Part shown: piece after piece, positions 50,872 through 59,795 of the stretch
Layout of the letters: each line of letters starts with the position of its first letter
Numbering within the stretch: the first letter of the stretch is position 1
Origin: Alphaproteobacteria bacterium
GTDB lineage: Bacteria > Pseudomonadota > Alphaproteobacteria > Rhizobiales > Rhizobiaceae
NCBI GenBank assembly: GCA_016861165.1
Contig: BOKV01000001.1
Coordinates: 62,001 to 126,000 of the forward strand
Direction: 5' to 3'
DNA length: 64,000 nt
Program-made: the position numbers and the translations under genes
Notes under the pieces: model-generated
Told to the model about the DNA's origin: nothing
Database searches by the model: none
Seen by the model: only the letters and a program-made list of their open reading frames with translations

Positions 50872-51336
50872 TCAGGCTCCCATCTGCTTGGCCATGGCCT
50901 GGTCGAGGGCGGCGCCGGCCGCCGGCAGCGGCGCCAGTTCCCCCGGCGGGCCCGAGAGCACGCCTTCCTCGATGCGGAACAGCTCGCGCAGCACCTTGAG
51001 GGCGCCGAACACCTTGCCCGAGCGGACCTCGCTCTGTGCGGCGGCGACGCCGTTGCGCAGGGTTTCGTTGTCGAGCACATCAAGCAGCGATTCGACCATG
51101 CCGTCGAACAGCTTCAGCGGCGCCTCGGTGTTGGCCGGGTCCATGAGCAGCATCTGCACGACGAAATAGAGCTGGCGCAGCGGCGTCGAGGCCTCCTCGG
51201 CCTGCATGACGTGGTTCTCCATCAGGAACGTCACGTCGTTCAACAGCTCGATCGACACCTTGCGATCGAACCGGATGACGGCGCCGTTGATGTAGAGCTT
51301 CTCGTTCGGGCGGATGTAGAGTCGGATGTTGCCCAT
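50872..51336 (-). CDS. flbT: Flagellin synthesis repressor FlbT
   Basis: Post-transcriptional regulator of flagellin mRNA found in alphaproteobacteria. 154 residues: IRLYIRPNEKLYINGAVIRFDRKVSIELLNDVTFL, then ENHVMQAEEASTPLRQLYFVVQ, both characteristic. ATG 51336 overlaps the flaF stop by one base (TGATG); the track start 51519 would run into flaF. Confidence 0.92.
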   Translation of the reverse strand: MGNIRLYIRPNEKLYINGAVIRFDRKVSIELLNDVTFLMENHVMQAEEASTPLRQLYFVVQMLLMDPANTEAPLKLFDGMVESLLDVLDNETLRNGVAAAQSEVRSGKVFGALKVLRELFRIEEGVLSGPPGELAPLPAAGAALDQAMAKQMGA

Positions 51337-51680
51337 CACGCCAGTCCCTTCTCGATGATCCTGCAGATTTCGGTCAAGGTCTCGAAGTCCCGCCTGGTGT
51401 CGCGGCGCAGCGCCTCGCACTCGCGCAGGATGAAGATGCCGATCGATATGATCTGCGCCTTGAGTTCGGCCGGGTAGGCGTTCTGCGGCGAGGCGATGTC
51501 CTCGAGCAGCGCCGACCACAGCCGGCTGACCGTATAGATGGCGGTCGCCCGCTTGCCGGGATTGGCGCGGTCGGCGTCGGCCTCTTCCATCGCCGTGATC
51601 GACAGGCGCATGGCCCGGCTTTCCCGGGAGCGCGACTCGACGGCGCTGTCATCAAGGATTTCGGCGTAACTCGAATGCAC
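51336..51680 (-). CDS. flaF: Flagellar biosynthesis regulator FlaF
   Basis: A 114-residue partner of FlbT that acts in flagellin production. The N-terminal SSYAEILDDSAVESRSRESRAM and the SRLWSALLEDIASPQNAYPAELKAQIISIG segment are typical. I use GTG 51680, which aligns with known FlaF starts (xxxSYAEI); the track start 51719 adds thirteen residues. Confidence 0.88.
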   Translation of the reverse strand: MHSSYAEILDDSAVESRSRESRAMRLSITAMEEADADRANPGKRATAIYTVSRLWSALLEDIASPQNAYPAELKAQIISIGIFILRECEALRRDTRRDFETLTEICRIIEKGLA

Positions 51681-51746
51681 GTTCCCAACCCCGGTTGCGT
51701 TCGGTGCCGGCCGGCCCATGCCTGCTCATGGCTGCGCCGGCGGCAT

Positions 51747-52784
51747 TCACAGATAGTCCATGATCGAAAGTCCCCGTATCTTGGCGGTGACAGCGTACGA
51801 AGCCTCGATGCTGGCCAGGAGTTCGTTGATACGCATTGCGACCTCGTAGGAATCGACGCCCTGCAGGGCATTGACCGTGTTGGTCAGGATGATCTCCTGG
51901 TAGTCGAGGCGCTCGCCGGCGGCGGCGACCCGGTTCTCGACAACGCCGAGCCGCGACTGGACCGACGTTGTCTCGGCAATCCCCTGCGACAGCCGCTCGA
52001 CGGCGAAGCGGACCACGGCGTTCATCGTTTCGTCGCCGATGGCCGAGCCGCCGAGTTCGGCCATGATGGCGTAGCCGGCGGCGAGCCGGCGCATCGAACT
52101 GTCATTGGCGTTGCCGGGCAGTTCGGTGACCGCGCTCAGCGAATATTTGACACGGATGTCGCGCGTCGAGGCTCCGGTCCAGTCGGCCTGCCAGCCGGCG
52201 TCGTCGAACAGGTCCGAATAGGCGCCTTCGAGGAACGCCGTCATCGCCGCTGCATCGATGCCGGCCACCGCCGGATCGTCGGGCAGCATGCCGAACTCGG
52301 CCAGGAAGGCGGCGCGGACGGCGGCCTGAGGTCCCGCCGCGTAGTCGTTGATCGCCGGAATGTCGGTGTTGATGCCGGAGAACACATACTCGCCGCGGAA
52401 GGTGGTGTTGGCCAGCATGGCGAAATCGTTGATGCCGGCGACGCCGAACTGCGACAGCAGGTTGCGGTCGAGATTGTCGCTCATCTCGACGGCCAGCTGG
52501 TCGACCATGGACTGGGCGCCGGCGACCATGGCGCCCATGGCGTCCTGCATCACCGTCATGCGCTCGGCGACAAGGCCGTTGGTGACCTGCACCTGCTGGA
52601 TCGACTCGATCTGGCGCCGCGTCGACACCAGATGGGTGGCGAGGGAGCCCAGTTCGAGCCCGATGTCGTGCTTGCGGCCGGTCGACAGTTCGAGCTGCCG
52701 GCGCGACAGCTCCGACTGCATCGACTGGATGGAATCGCGGAGCCGCGCGTTGAGCAGGTAGGTGCTGGTGAAATTCACGTCCAT
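51747..52784 (-). CDS. flgL: Flagellar hook-filament junction protein FlgL
   Basis: Flagellin-like junction protein of 345 residues. It starts MDVNFTSTYLLNARLRDSIQSMQSELSRRQLELSTGRK, the FlgL N-terminal coiled-coil pattern with the conserved STGRK. It ends with LQGVDSYEVAMRINELLASIEASY, the matching C-terminal helix. ATG 52784 lies inside the last codons of flgK, with GAGGCGG upstream. Confidence 0.9.
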   Translation of the reverse strand: MDVNFTSTYLLNARLRDSIQSMQSELSRRQLELSTGRKHDIGLELGSLATHLVSTRRQIESIQQVQVTNGLVAERMTVMQDAMGAMVAGAQSMVDQLAVEMSDNLDRNLLSQFGVAGINDFAMLANTTFRGEYVFSGINTDIPAINDYAAGPQAAVRAAFLAEFGMLPDDPAVAGIDAAAMTAFLEGAYSDLFDDAGWQADWTGASTRDIRVKYSLSAVTELPGNANDSSMRRLAAGYAIMAELGGSAIGDETMNAVVRFAVERLSQGIAETTSVQSRLGVVENRVAAAGERLDYQEIILTNTVNALQGVDSYEVAMRINELLASIEASYAVTAKIRGLSIMDYL

Positions 52785-52792
52785 CAGCCGCC

Positions 52793-54256
52793 TCACACCG
52801 CCGCCAGCAGGGTGGCGATCAGTTCGTCGACGGCGGCGATAAGCTTGGCCGAGGCCTGGTAGGCGCGCTCGACCTCCAGCAGCTGGCTCATCTCGTAATC
52901 GAGGTTGGGACCGGTCTCCAGCCGCAGCGAATCGCTCAGCCGCGCCTTGAGTTCGGTGCGGTAGTCGAGCCGGTCGCTGGCGTCCTGGCGGGCCTGCTCG
53001 AAGGCACCGACGAACATGTCGGCGAAGCTGTCGAGGCCGCCGTCGGTGGTCAGCGCGGCCGCCGCGTCGAACGGCCGCGACTGCGACATCAGGTCGCTGA
53101 AGGCGAGCAGGCGGTCGGTATAGGAGGCCGATCCGGCCGTGTTCTCAACATAGTCGGGATCGCCGGAAATGCCGCCGTCGCGCAGCAGCGTCGGATCGCC
53201 GCCCTGGAAAAGGTCGACGGCCGCGTTGACGGCGATCGACAGCGCGATCCCTGGCTCCAGCGTGCCCGACGCCGGTAGCGCCGGCCCGCCCGACCAGGTG
53301 AACAGCCCCGCCAGCGGCGGCTTGCCGCCACCTGTCTGGTCGGTCTCGGCAAAGACCTCGATCAGCCCGCGCGCCAATTCATCGAGGCGCGCCTGCTGCT
53401 GGGGCAGCACCGAATCGCGCGCCTCGATGTAGCCCGCAAGGCGGCCACCGCTGATCGCCAGCCCGGCATCGGCGCCGGTGGCCGGCACACCGTCGACATA
53501 GACGGCGTTGCCGGCGGTCGCCGGCCCGTAGGAGGTGGTCGGCGCGAACTCGACGGCGCGCGGCACCTTGTCGAACAGGGTCAGGCCGCTGTTGGTGTAG
53601 ATGGCGATGTCGTTGTCGGCGCGCACGCGCACCGAGATGCCGATCTCCTCCGAAAGCTGCGCCACCAGCATGTCGCGCTTGTCGAGGGCGTCAAAGATGG
53701 TGGCGCCGGTGCGGCTGCCCTGGACGATCTCGTCATTGACCGTCTTGATCTGGGCAAGCAGTTCGTTGACCTTGGCAACGCTGCCGTCCACGGCCTGATC
53801 GGCCTCCCGGCGCAGCGTCAGCACCTGCGAATAGGAGGAGTTGAGATAGGTCGCGAGGTCGCGGGCGCGCTCCACCAGCGCCGAGAGCGCTGAGGGATCG
53901 GCAGGGCTGGCGGCGGCGAGATCGACTCCGTCCTTGAGCGCGCCGAGCAGCGCTGATGGCGAATATTGCAGGTCATCGCCGCCCATCATCGCCGACAGCC
54001 GGCTGAAATAGTCGACAACCACCTTCTGCTGGGATTGCTTGGAGCTGGCGATGCCGAGCGCCTCGACCAGCGACTGGTCGACACGGCGCACGACCTGCAC
54101 GGTCTGGAAACCATTGGCGCCGGGAGAAAGCTGAGCTTCCCGGCGCACATAGTCGGGATTGCCGACGCCCGAGATGTTCTGCGAGATCGTCGAGACCTGC
54201 CGCGACGTATTCGACAGCGAATTGGTCGCAATCCGCAGCGCGCTCGTCAGCGTCAT
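52793..54256 (-). CDS. flgK: Flagellar hook-associated protein FlgK
   Basis: Junction protein of 487 residues. N-terminus: LTSALRIATNSLSNTSRQVSTISQNISG with the NPDYVRRE turn common to rod/hook proteins. C-terminus: LDYEMSQLLEVERAYQASAKLIAAVDELIATLL. ATG 54256 gives the expected N-terminus, five codons after the track start. It lies between flgE and flgL. Confidence 0.92.
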   Translation of the reverse strand: MTLTSALRIATNSLSNTSRQVSTISQNISGVGNPDYVRREAQLSPGANGFQTVQVVRRVDQSLVEALGIASSKQSQQKVVVDYFSRLSAMMGGDDLQYSPSALLGALKDGVDLAAASPADPSALSALVERARDLATYLNSSYSQVLTLRREADQAVDGSVAKVNELLAQIKTVNDEIVQGSRTGATIFDALDKRDMLVAQLSEEIGISVRVRADNDIAIYTNSGLTLFDKVPRAVEFAPTTSYGPATAGNAVYVDGVPATGADAGLAISGGRLAGYIEARDSVLPQQQARLDELARGLIEVFAETDQTGGGKPPLAGLFTWSGGPALPASGTLEPGIALSIAVNAAVDLFQGGDPTLLRDGGISGDPDYVENTAGSASYTDRLLAFSDLMSQSRPFDAAAALTTDGGLDSFADMFVGAFEQARQDASDRLDYRTELKARLSDSLRLETGPNLDYEMSQLLEVERAYQASAKLIAAVDELIATLLAAV

Positions 54257-54317
54257 GGTCGCCCTGCCCAACCAGACGGGCTATGCATCCTTCAATCCCC
54301 CGCCCACAATCCCGTCA

Positions 54318-55571
54318 CTAGCGCTTGAGGTTCACCAGCACGTCCATCAGGTCCGAACCGGTCTGGAACACCTTCGAGTTGGCGGCGTAGCTGCGCTGCG
54401 CCTCGATCATGATGGTAAGCTCGGTGGCCATGTCGACATTCGACTCCTCCAGCGCGCCGGAGGAAATGGTGCCGTAGCCCTGCGAGCCGGCGCGCCCGAC
54501 GAGAACATCGCCCGAGGCGATGGTCACCGAGAAGTTGTTGCCCGACAGCGCCCGCAGGTTGTCCGGGCTCGGCACCTTGGCGACGGCAAGCTGGTAGAGC
54601 GAGCGGACGAAGCCGTTCTCGTAAATGCCGTAGACGGTGCCGTCGTCACCGATCTCGACCCGCTCCACCGCGCCGGGCGCCGAACCGTTGGCGTCGGCCG
54701 CCAGCACCGTGTAGTCGACGCCGAGTTGGCTGGCGCCGGAGAAGTCGACCGTCATCGAGGCGCCGCCCGGAACGGTCAGCGTCATGTCGGTGGCACTGGT
54801 CGACAGCAGGCTGCCGGTGGTCGCGTCGAACTCCAGCGTTTCCGTGGCGAGCGGACCGGACGCATAGGGAAATGCGTCTGGCGTGCCTGCCTCGGAGGCG
54901 TCGAAGGCAGTCACCTCCCAGGTCTCGGCGGCGGTCTTGGTGAAATAGAAGTCGATGAACCGCTCCTTGCCCAGATTGTCGTAGACGACCATCGAGGTCT
55001 TGCCGGAATATTCGGCATTCGCGACATTGGCCGACGGCAGCAGCGCCGCCACCGCCGCCTCCGACGGAAGGTTGACGGTCATCGAGGCCGCCGTCGTCGG
55101 CTCCGTCTGCAGTTCCAGCAAGCCGACGGCGATCGGCGACAGGCCGGCGAACCCGTTGGCGACGCCGGTCGTGCCGAGGCTGCTGAGGTCGTAGCCCAGT
55201 ACCGTCTGGCCGCTCGAATTGACCAGATACCCTTCGGCATTGACGAGGAAGGAGCCCGCGCGCGTCAGATAATAGTCGCCGGCCGGGTCCTGGACGATGA
55301 AGAAGCCCGTACCGCTGATGGCCAGGTCGGTCGCCGAGGTCGTCGCCCGCAGCGAGCCCTGCTGGCTGACCTCGCGGCGCACGGCCGTCGACACGCTGCC
55401 CGAATTGTAGCCGCCGGCGCGGTTGTCGAGGACCTGCGTCTCGAATTCCAGCGAGGCACGCTTGTAGCCGAAGGTGCTGGTGTTGGCGATGTTGTCGGCG
55501 ACGGTCGCCAGGCGTCCGGCCAGCGCCGACATCCCCGACACGCTGGTCCGCATCATCCCGTAAAGGCTCAT
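54318..55571 (-). CDS. flgE: Flagellar hook protein FlgE
   Basis: Hook subunit of 417 residues. N-terminal SLYGMMRTSVSGMSALAGRLATVADNIANTSTFGYKR (rod/hook motif), ISGTGFFIVQDPAGDYYLTRAGSF in the conserved core, and the C-terminal SNVDMATELTIMIEAQRSYAANSKVFQT. ATG 55571 after GAGGAGAACGTCG. It begins the flgE-flgK-flgL-flaF-flbT-flgD-fliQ operon and is preceded by a tandem flagellar repeat. Confidence 0.94.
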   Translation of the reverse strand: MSLYGMMRTSVSGMSALAGRLATVADNIANTSTFGYKRASLEFETQVLDNRAGGYNSGSVSTAVRREVSQQGSLRATTSATDLAISGTGFFIVQDPAGDYYLTRAGSFLVNAEGYLVNSSGQTVLGYDLSSLGTTGVANGFAGLSPIAVGLLELQTEPTTAASMTVNLPSEAAVAALLPSANVANAEYSGKTSMVVYDNLGKERFIDFYFTKTAAETWEVTAFDASEAGTPDAFPYASGPLATETLEFDATTGSLLSTSATDMTLTVPGGASMTVDFSGASQLGVDYTVLAADANGSAPGAVERVEIGDDGTVYGIYENGFVRSLYQLAVAKVPSPDNLRALSGNNFSVTIASGDVLVGRAGSQGYGTISSGALEESNVDMATELTIMIEAQRSYAANSKVFQTGSDLMDVLVNLKR

Positions 55572-55604
55572 CGACGTTCTCCTCGCGCCTCAGATCATTC
55601 CGCC

Positions 55605-55628
55605 AAGCCTTGCACGCAAACCTTGCGC
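55605..55628 (-). promoter_or_regulatory. Tandem flagellar repeat before flgE
   Basis: Plus strand AGCCTTGCAC (55606) and AACCTTGCGC (55619). Read toward flgE: GCGCAAGGTT then GTGCAAGGCT, direct repeats 13 bases apart. Best-preserved copy of the element; possible FtcR binding site. Confidence 0.55.
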
Positions 55629-55722
55629 GAAACTAACTGTCCTGACCTGAACCGCCATTGGGAAACGGTTGAAATGAAAATGGAATTGCCCTGCATTGCC
55701 GGCCCCGCCGCCGCGGCGCCAC

Positions 55723-56454
55723 TCACGCGGCGATCGAGCCCGCCTCCGCCTCGACGACCTCGTCCCCGGCCGTCACCTCGCGGCCGAGCTCCAGCCGGTA
55801 GCCGAGATAGCGCTTGGAATCGATCGGATCGTGGCCCATGCGCATCTTGAGCTTCTTGCGCAGCTTGGAGATGTGGCTCTCGATGACGCACTCCTCGACA
55901 TGCTCGTCAAACACGCCATAGATGGCGTTGAAGATCTGCGACTTGGTCGCCCGCCGCCCGCGGATGCTGGCCAGGTATTCGAGGATGCGGCGCTCGCGCC
56001 GCGGCAGACTCAGCGGTTCGCCGTCGACCTCCGGATCGCGGCCGTCGAAGAAGATCGCCAGGTGGCGGTGCCGGCCGCCGGTCGCTTCGGCGCGGATCAG
56101 CCGCTTCTTGATGGCGGCGATGCGCGCCGCCAGCTCCTGATAGTGCACCGGCTTGGCGACGACATCATCGACGCCGCAATTGAACAGGCGCACGACCTGT
56201 TCCAGGTTGCGCGCATCGATGAGGACAACGACCGGAGCCTCCGACACTTTGCGGATGCGGGCCACCTGGCCTTCCGGATTGTCGCATTCGCCGATGATGA
56301 AGGCCTCGACCGAGGCCAGGTCCTCATCCCCGCTGACACCGATCCATTCCTCGAATTCCTGGGAGCCGATCCGGGCCACCGTCTCGCCGGCCTGTTCGAA
56401 CCGGCCTTTGTAGCCATCCACGACCAATGGGCGTTCTTCGAGGAAAATGATCAT
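55723..56454 (-). CDS. ftcR: Flagellar transcriptional regulator FtcR/Rem-type
   Basis: OmpR-like response regulator of 243 residues. An N-terminal receiver-like domain (ending VVLIDARNLEQVVRLFNCGVDDVVAKP) is followed by a winged helix (REARILEY-type segment RRERRILEYLASIRGRRATKSQIFNAIYG, then ESHISKLRKKL). Position between fliK and flgE is that of FtcR/Rem, the class II flagellar activator of Hyphomicrobiales. The usual acidic phospho-site appears degenerate (start MIIFLEERPLVVDGY), as in known FtcR. ATG 56454 is the family start. Confidence 0.85.
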   Translation of the reverse strand: MIIFLEERPLVVDGYKGRFEQAGETVARIGSQEFEEWIGVSGDEDLASVEAFIIGECDNPEGQVARIRKVSEAPVVVLIDARNLEQVVRLFNCGVDDVVAKPVHYQELAARIAAIKKRLIRAEATGGRHRHLAIFFDGRDPEVDGEPLSLPRRERRILEYLASIRGRRATKSQIFNAIYGVFDEHVEECVIESHISKLRKKLKMRMGHDPIDSKRYLGYRLELGREVTAGDEVVEAEAGSIAA

Positions 56455-56501
56455 CCCGGCCCCCGCATTTCGAATCATTTCGATGCCGCCGGGAACCAGC
56501 T

Positions 56502-56511
56502 AACCTTGTGG
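56502..56511 (-). promoter_or_regulatory. Half repeat upstream of ftcR
   Basis: AACCTTGTGG, a degenerate single copy of the flagellar repeat, 48 bases before ftcR. It could mean autoregulation. The rest of the 246-base gap (56455-56700) has CTTGCAG/CTTGCCTG runs but no gene or clear terminator. Confidence 0.3.
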
Positions 56512-56700
56512 ATAAGTGACGACCAATAGATGATTTCTTGCAGGCAGTTTCTTGCCTGTCCGGCGCCCGATCGGGGCAATTGCCGCGAAAACATGTGCAG
56601 AAATGCCGATCGTTGCCGGTCGTGGACGACTCGCGGTTGACATCGGTCCGGCGAAATCGCGCCCCTGATTCGGCGGGCGGCGGCGGGCGATCTCCAACAC

Positions 56701-58179
56701 CTACAGATAGATGCCCTGGCGCTGCGGCGCCGGGTCCGGTTCGGGCGGTCTTTCGGCCCCGCCATGCGGCTGGCCGTGACGGAGGCCATCCTCGCCCTGG
56801 CGCCGATTGGCGGCGGACCCGTCGGCATTGCCGCCACCCGGCCCCGGCGCCTGCTGGGCCGGGTGCTGGCCCGACTGGAAATCGCGGCCGGTCTGTGCGT
56901 CGGCGAGCCGGATGACCACCTCGCCGCCCGTCGTGCCGGGCTGGCGGATCGCCTCGGCCAGCGCCTCCTTGTGCGAGCCGAGCAGTTCGTGCGCCTGCCT
57001 GGTCGAGGCAATGATCTCGACCGACACCTCGCCGCCGCGGCTGACGAGATTGATCCGCACCGTGCCGAGTTCCTCCGGGTGAAGCTGGATTTCCAGCCGG
57101 CGGCTCACCTGCGCGCGGTCGCCCGCCGCCGCTTGTGCATCAGGCGCATCCGCCAATGCCGCAAGCTCTTCGAGCGTCGCGGCGAGCGGGCCGGTCACCA
57201 GTTCGATCACCGGCGAACGCTGGGCGGCGGGCGGCAGGAAGGTTGCCGCCCCAACCACCTCGATCCTGACCGGCGGCTGGCGCGCCGGCAGGTCGGCCTC
57301 CCTTGCGGGCGGATTGTCCCGCCCGCCGTCGGCCACGGCCCTCACCGGCGGCGGCTCGGCGGCGAGAGCCCTGGCCGGCGTCGCCGGCTCGGCTGGCTTC
57401 GGTGTCGGCGCGGCGTCCGGGCCGGTCATTCGCACGGTCGTCGCCGGTGGCCGCTCGACCCCCTTCGCCGGCGGCCGGTCGGCGAGGACAGCAGCCGCCG
57501 GCGACGCCGCGAGCGCGAGGGCCGCAAGCGGCTCGGCAGCGGCGACGCCGGCCTGCGGCGGGGCGGGCGGCGGCGCGGGGGGCTGTGCCGGTTCCCTGAG
57601 GCCTTCCGCCGTGACCGGCAGTTGCGCTTCGTCCCCCGGAACGGCGGTGTCGCCGGCGCGAGTGGGCGCGCCAGCGTCGGCGGCCGGCCGGCTGTCCAGG
57701 TCGGCCAGCCTGACCGGGTCGGGCATGATCGGCCGGTCGGCCTCGTCGGAGCGGGCCTGTGGCCGGCGGGCGGCCTCCAGGCTGGGTGCATCGTCCGGCG
57801 CCGGAAGCTGGGGCACGAGTTCGGCGGGCACGAGTTTGGCGGGCGCGATGTCGACGGCCGGCTGCCCGACGGGTCCTGCCGGGTCGGGCCGGCCCGTGAC
57901 GAATGGCGGGAGCGGACGGGCGCCAGCGGGCTCGCCCGCCCCGTCATCGCCGCCGCCGACGGCAAGCGGCAACCGCGCTTCCTCGCCCTCGGCATCCGCG
58001 TCGGCCGGCCCCGTTTCGACCGGAGGGCTTGCGCCCTTTTCGAGCGTGCGCAGCACACGGGCGAAGGCATCGGCAAGCGTGCCGTCGCCGGGCGCGCCGT
58101 CGTCGCGCCGCCCGGCTGCGCCGATCCTGGCGAACATGTCCTTGAGAATTGCCGGCATCGCTGTCTGCATGGCTACCAT
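56701..58179 (-). CDS. fliK: Flagellar hook-length control protein FliK (MotD-like)
   Basis: A 492-residue ruler protein. The first ~320 residues are a low-complexity Ala/Pro-rich stretch. The C-terminal domain is the export-switch part: RRLEIQLHPEELGTVRINLVSR (the conserved LxPxxLGxVxV motif). The tail ends QGIYL. Such Pro/Ala bias is normal for FliK. ATG 58179 overlaps the motC stop by seven bases; ATG 58170 is an alternative. Confidence 0.87.
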   Translation of the reverse strand: MVAMQTAMPAILKDMFARIGAAGRRDDGAPGDGTLADAFARVLRTLEKGASPPVETGPADADAEGEEARLPLAVGGGDDGAGEPAGARPLPPFVTGRPDPAGPVGQPAVDIAPAKLVPAELVPQLPAPDDAPSLEAARRPQARSDEADRPIMPDPVRLADLDSRPAADAGAPTRAGDTAVPGDEAQLPVTAEGLREPAQPPAPPPAPPQAGVAAAEPLAALALAASPAAAVLADRPPAKGVERPPATTVRMTGPDAAPTPKPAEPATPARALAAEPPPVRAVADGGRDNPPAREADLPARQPPVRIEVVGAATFLPPAAQRSPVIELVTGPLAATLEELAALADAPDAQAAAGDRAQVSRRLEIQLHPEELGTVRINLVSRGGEVSVEIIASTRQAHELLGSHKEALAEAIRQPGTTGGEVVIRLADAQTGRDFQSGQHPAQQAPGPGGGNADGSAANRRQGEDGLRHGQPHGGAERPPEPDPAPQRQGIYL

Positions 58180-59795
58180 CCAAGTGCCTCTTCGGCCTGT
58201 TTGAGCAAGGCTTCGCTCCTGGCGATCACGGGGGGCAGCGGCGACAAGTCGCCGGTCGGCTGCGACGTGCTGCCCACCGAAAGGTCGACGGGGGGTGCCA
58301 GTTCCGGCCCCACCTCGCTCTCCTGTTCGGGCAGGTCGACCCGCTCCAGCGGCTTCCTGATCTGCTCGGCAACCAGCCGCGCCGCGTTGAGCAGGCGCGC
58401 ATCCTCGCCGCCGAGCGCGGCCGGATCGAAGGTCTCGAGCGCGCGCGTCGCCTCGTCGAGGGTCGTCGTCCGCGTCAGCGAGGCCGCCACGCCGTAGAGG
58501 CGCAGGCGCTGCGTCAGTCGCTCATCGTTGCCGTTCAGGCCGAGCGAGCGGGCAACCGCCTCGCGCGCCAGTTCGAAATCGCCGAAGACCGTCGCGCCGC
58601 GCGCGATGATCGACAGCAGGTAGCGCCTCGCCTCGGTGTCGAGCCGGCTTTCGAGCTGCCGGATCTCGGCGGTCACCCTTTCCTCGTGGTTGTGCGACAG
58701 CTTCAGCGCGCCGTAGGCGAAATTGCGCAGGAAGTCGGAGAGGAAGGCCGACCGTGAGAACCGGCGGATGTAAGTCGCCGCCTGGCCGAAGAACCGGTTG
58801 ACGTCGTCGGTTTCGGCGAGCACGCGGATCTGGCGCCTGAGTGCCGCCTCCTCCACCAGCGTGCCCGGCGCCAGCTGGCGCGCCAGGTCGAGATGCTCCA
58901 TTGCCCGGGCGAGGTCGCGCGGCGACAGCAGCATCGCCTTGACCAGCGCGACATGGCCGCCGAGCGAGGCGGGCAGCGCCTGCGGGCGAACCGGATGGAA
59001 CAGGCGGTAGGCCTCGAAATACTGGCCCTGCGCATAGGCAAGCGCGCCGCGCAGGAGGTCCGCCTCCGGCCCGTCCGGCACGCCGGCGGCAAGCACCCTG
59101 CGCGCCACCTCGACATTGCCGCCGCCCATGACGTAGGCAGCAGCCGACAGCACGTTGCGCGGGTGGCGCCACAGTTCGGCCGGTGCCGCCAGCATCCGGT
59201 TGCCGGCGTCGGCCATCAGTCGGCGGTAATCGTCGAGCGCGCCGGGCTGGCCGACCACGACCTGGTCCTGGGCGCGCTGCAGATCGCGGAACAGGCGCCA
59301 GGGCTGGTTGGGCCCCGGCGGCAGGATGTAGGCGACCGGATCGAAGGCCGCCACCTCCGGTGGGGCTTCGCCGGCGTCGACCACCTCGGCCGGCGCCGGC
59401 TTCTCGGAACTATCGCCGGTGTCGGCGTCGGCGGCCTCGCTGACGGCCTCGGGCTGCTTGGTCTCGGCGGCGTCACGCTCGTCAGGCTCGTCCGGCTGTG
59501 GCGGCGGGGCCGGGCGCCCCGCCACCATCAGGCCGGCGGCATGTTCAAGCAGTATCTCCCTGGCGAGCGGCAGGTCGCCCCCCTTGTCCGCATCAGCGTC
59601 GGCTGGCGCCGGTTCGGGCGGCGCGGCCGTGGCGGTTTCGTGGCCCGGCGCGGCGGGCGGCCGCTCGCCGCCAGCCATCATGCGCTCGGCCAGCAGCAGC
59701 GTATCGACGCCGAGGCTCTCGGCAATGACGACGGCCGAAACCGCCAGCGCGACGATGCCGGCCCCGGCGATGATGGCAAGGCGGACCGGCTTCAA
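58173..59795 (-). CDS. motC: Motility protein MotC
   Basis: Periplasmic motility protein of 540 residues specific to Hyphomicrobiales, thought to help motor torque with MotB. N-terminal helix (VRLAIIAGAGIVALAVSAVVIAESLG), an acidic Pro-rich linker to about residue 150, then a helical repeat domain (LSAAAYVMGGGNVEVARRVLAAG and on). It starts with TTG overlapping the motB stop (TTGA). Good match in order and layout. Confidence 0.87.
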   Translation of the reverse strand: MKPVRLAIIAGAGIVALAVSAVVIAESLGVDTLLLAERMMAGGERPPAAPGHETATAAPPEPAPADADADKGGDLPLAREILLEHAAGLMVAGRPAPPPQPDEPDERDAAETKQPEAVSEAADADTGDSSEKPAPAEVVDAGEAPPEVAAFDPVAYILPPGPNQPWRLFRDLQRAQDQVVVGQPGALDDYRRLMADAGNRMLAAPAELWRHPRNVLSAAAYVMGGGNVEVARRVLAAGVPDGPEADLLRGALAYAQGQYFEAYRLFHPVRPQALPASLGGHVALVKAMLLSPRDLARAMEHLDLARQLAPGTLVEEAALRRQIRVLAETDDVNRFFGQAATYIRRFSRSAFLSDFLRNFAYGALKLSHNHEERVTAEIRQLESRLDTEARRYLLSIIARGATVFGDFELAREAVARSLGLNGNDERLTQRLRLYGVAASLTRTTTLDEATRALETFDPAALGGEDARLLNAARLVAEQIRKPLERVDLPEQESEVGPELAPPVDLSVGSTSQPTGDLSPLPPVIARSEALLKQAEEALGW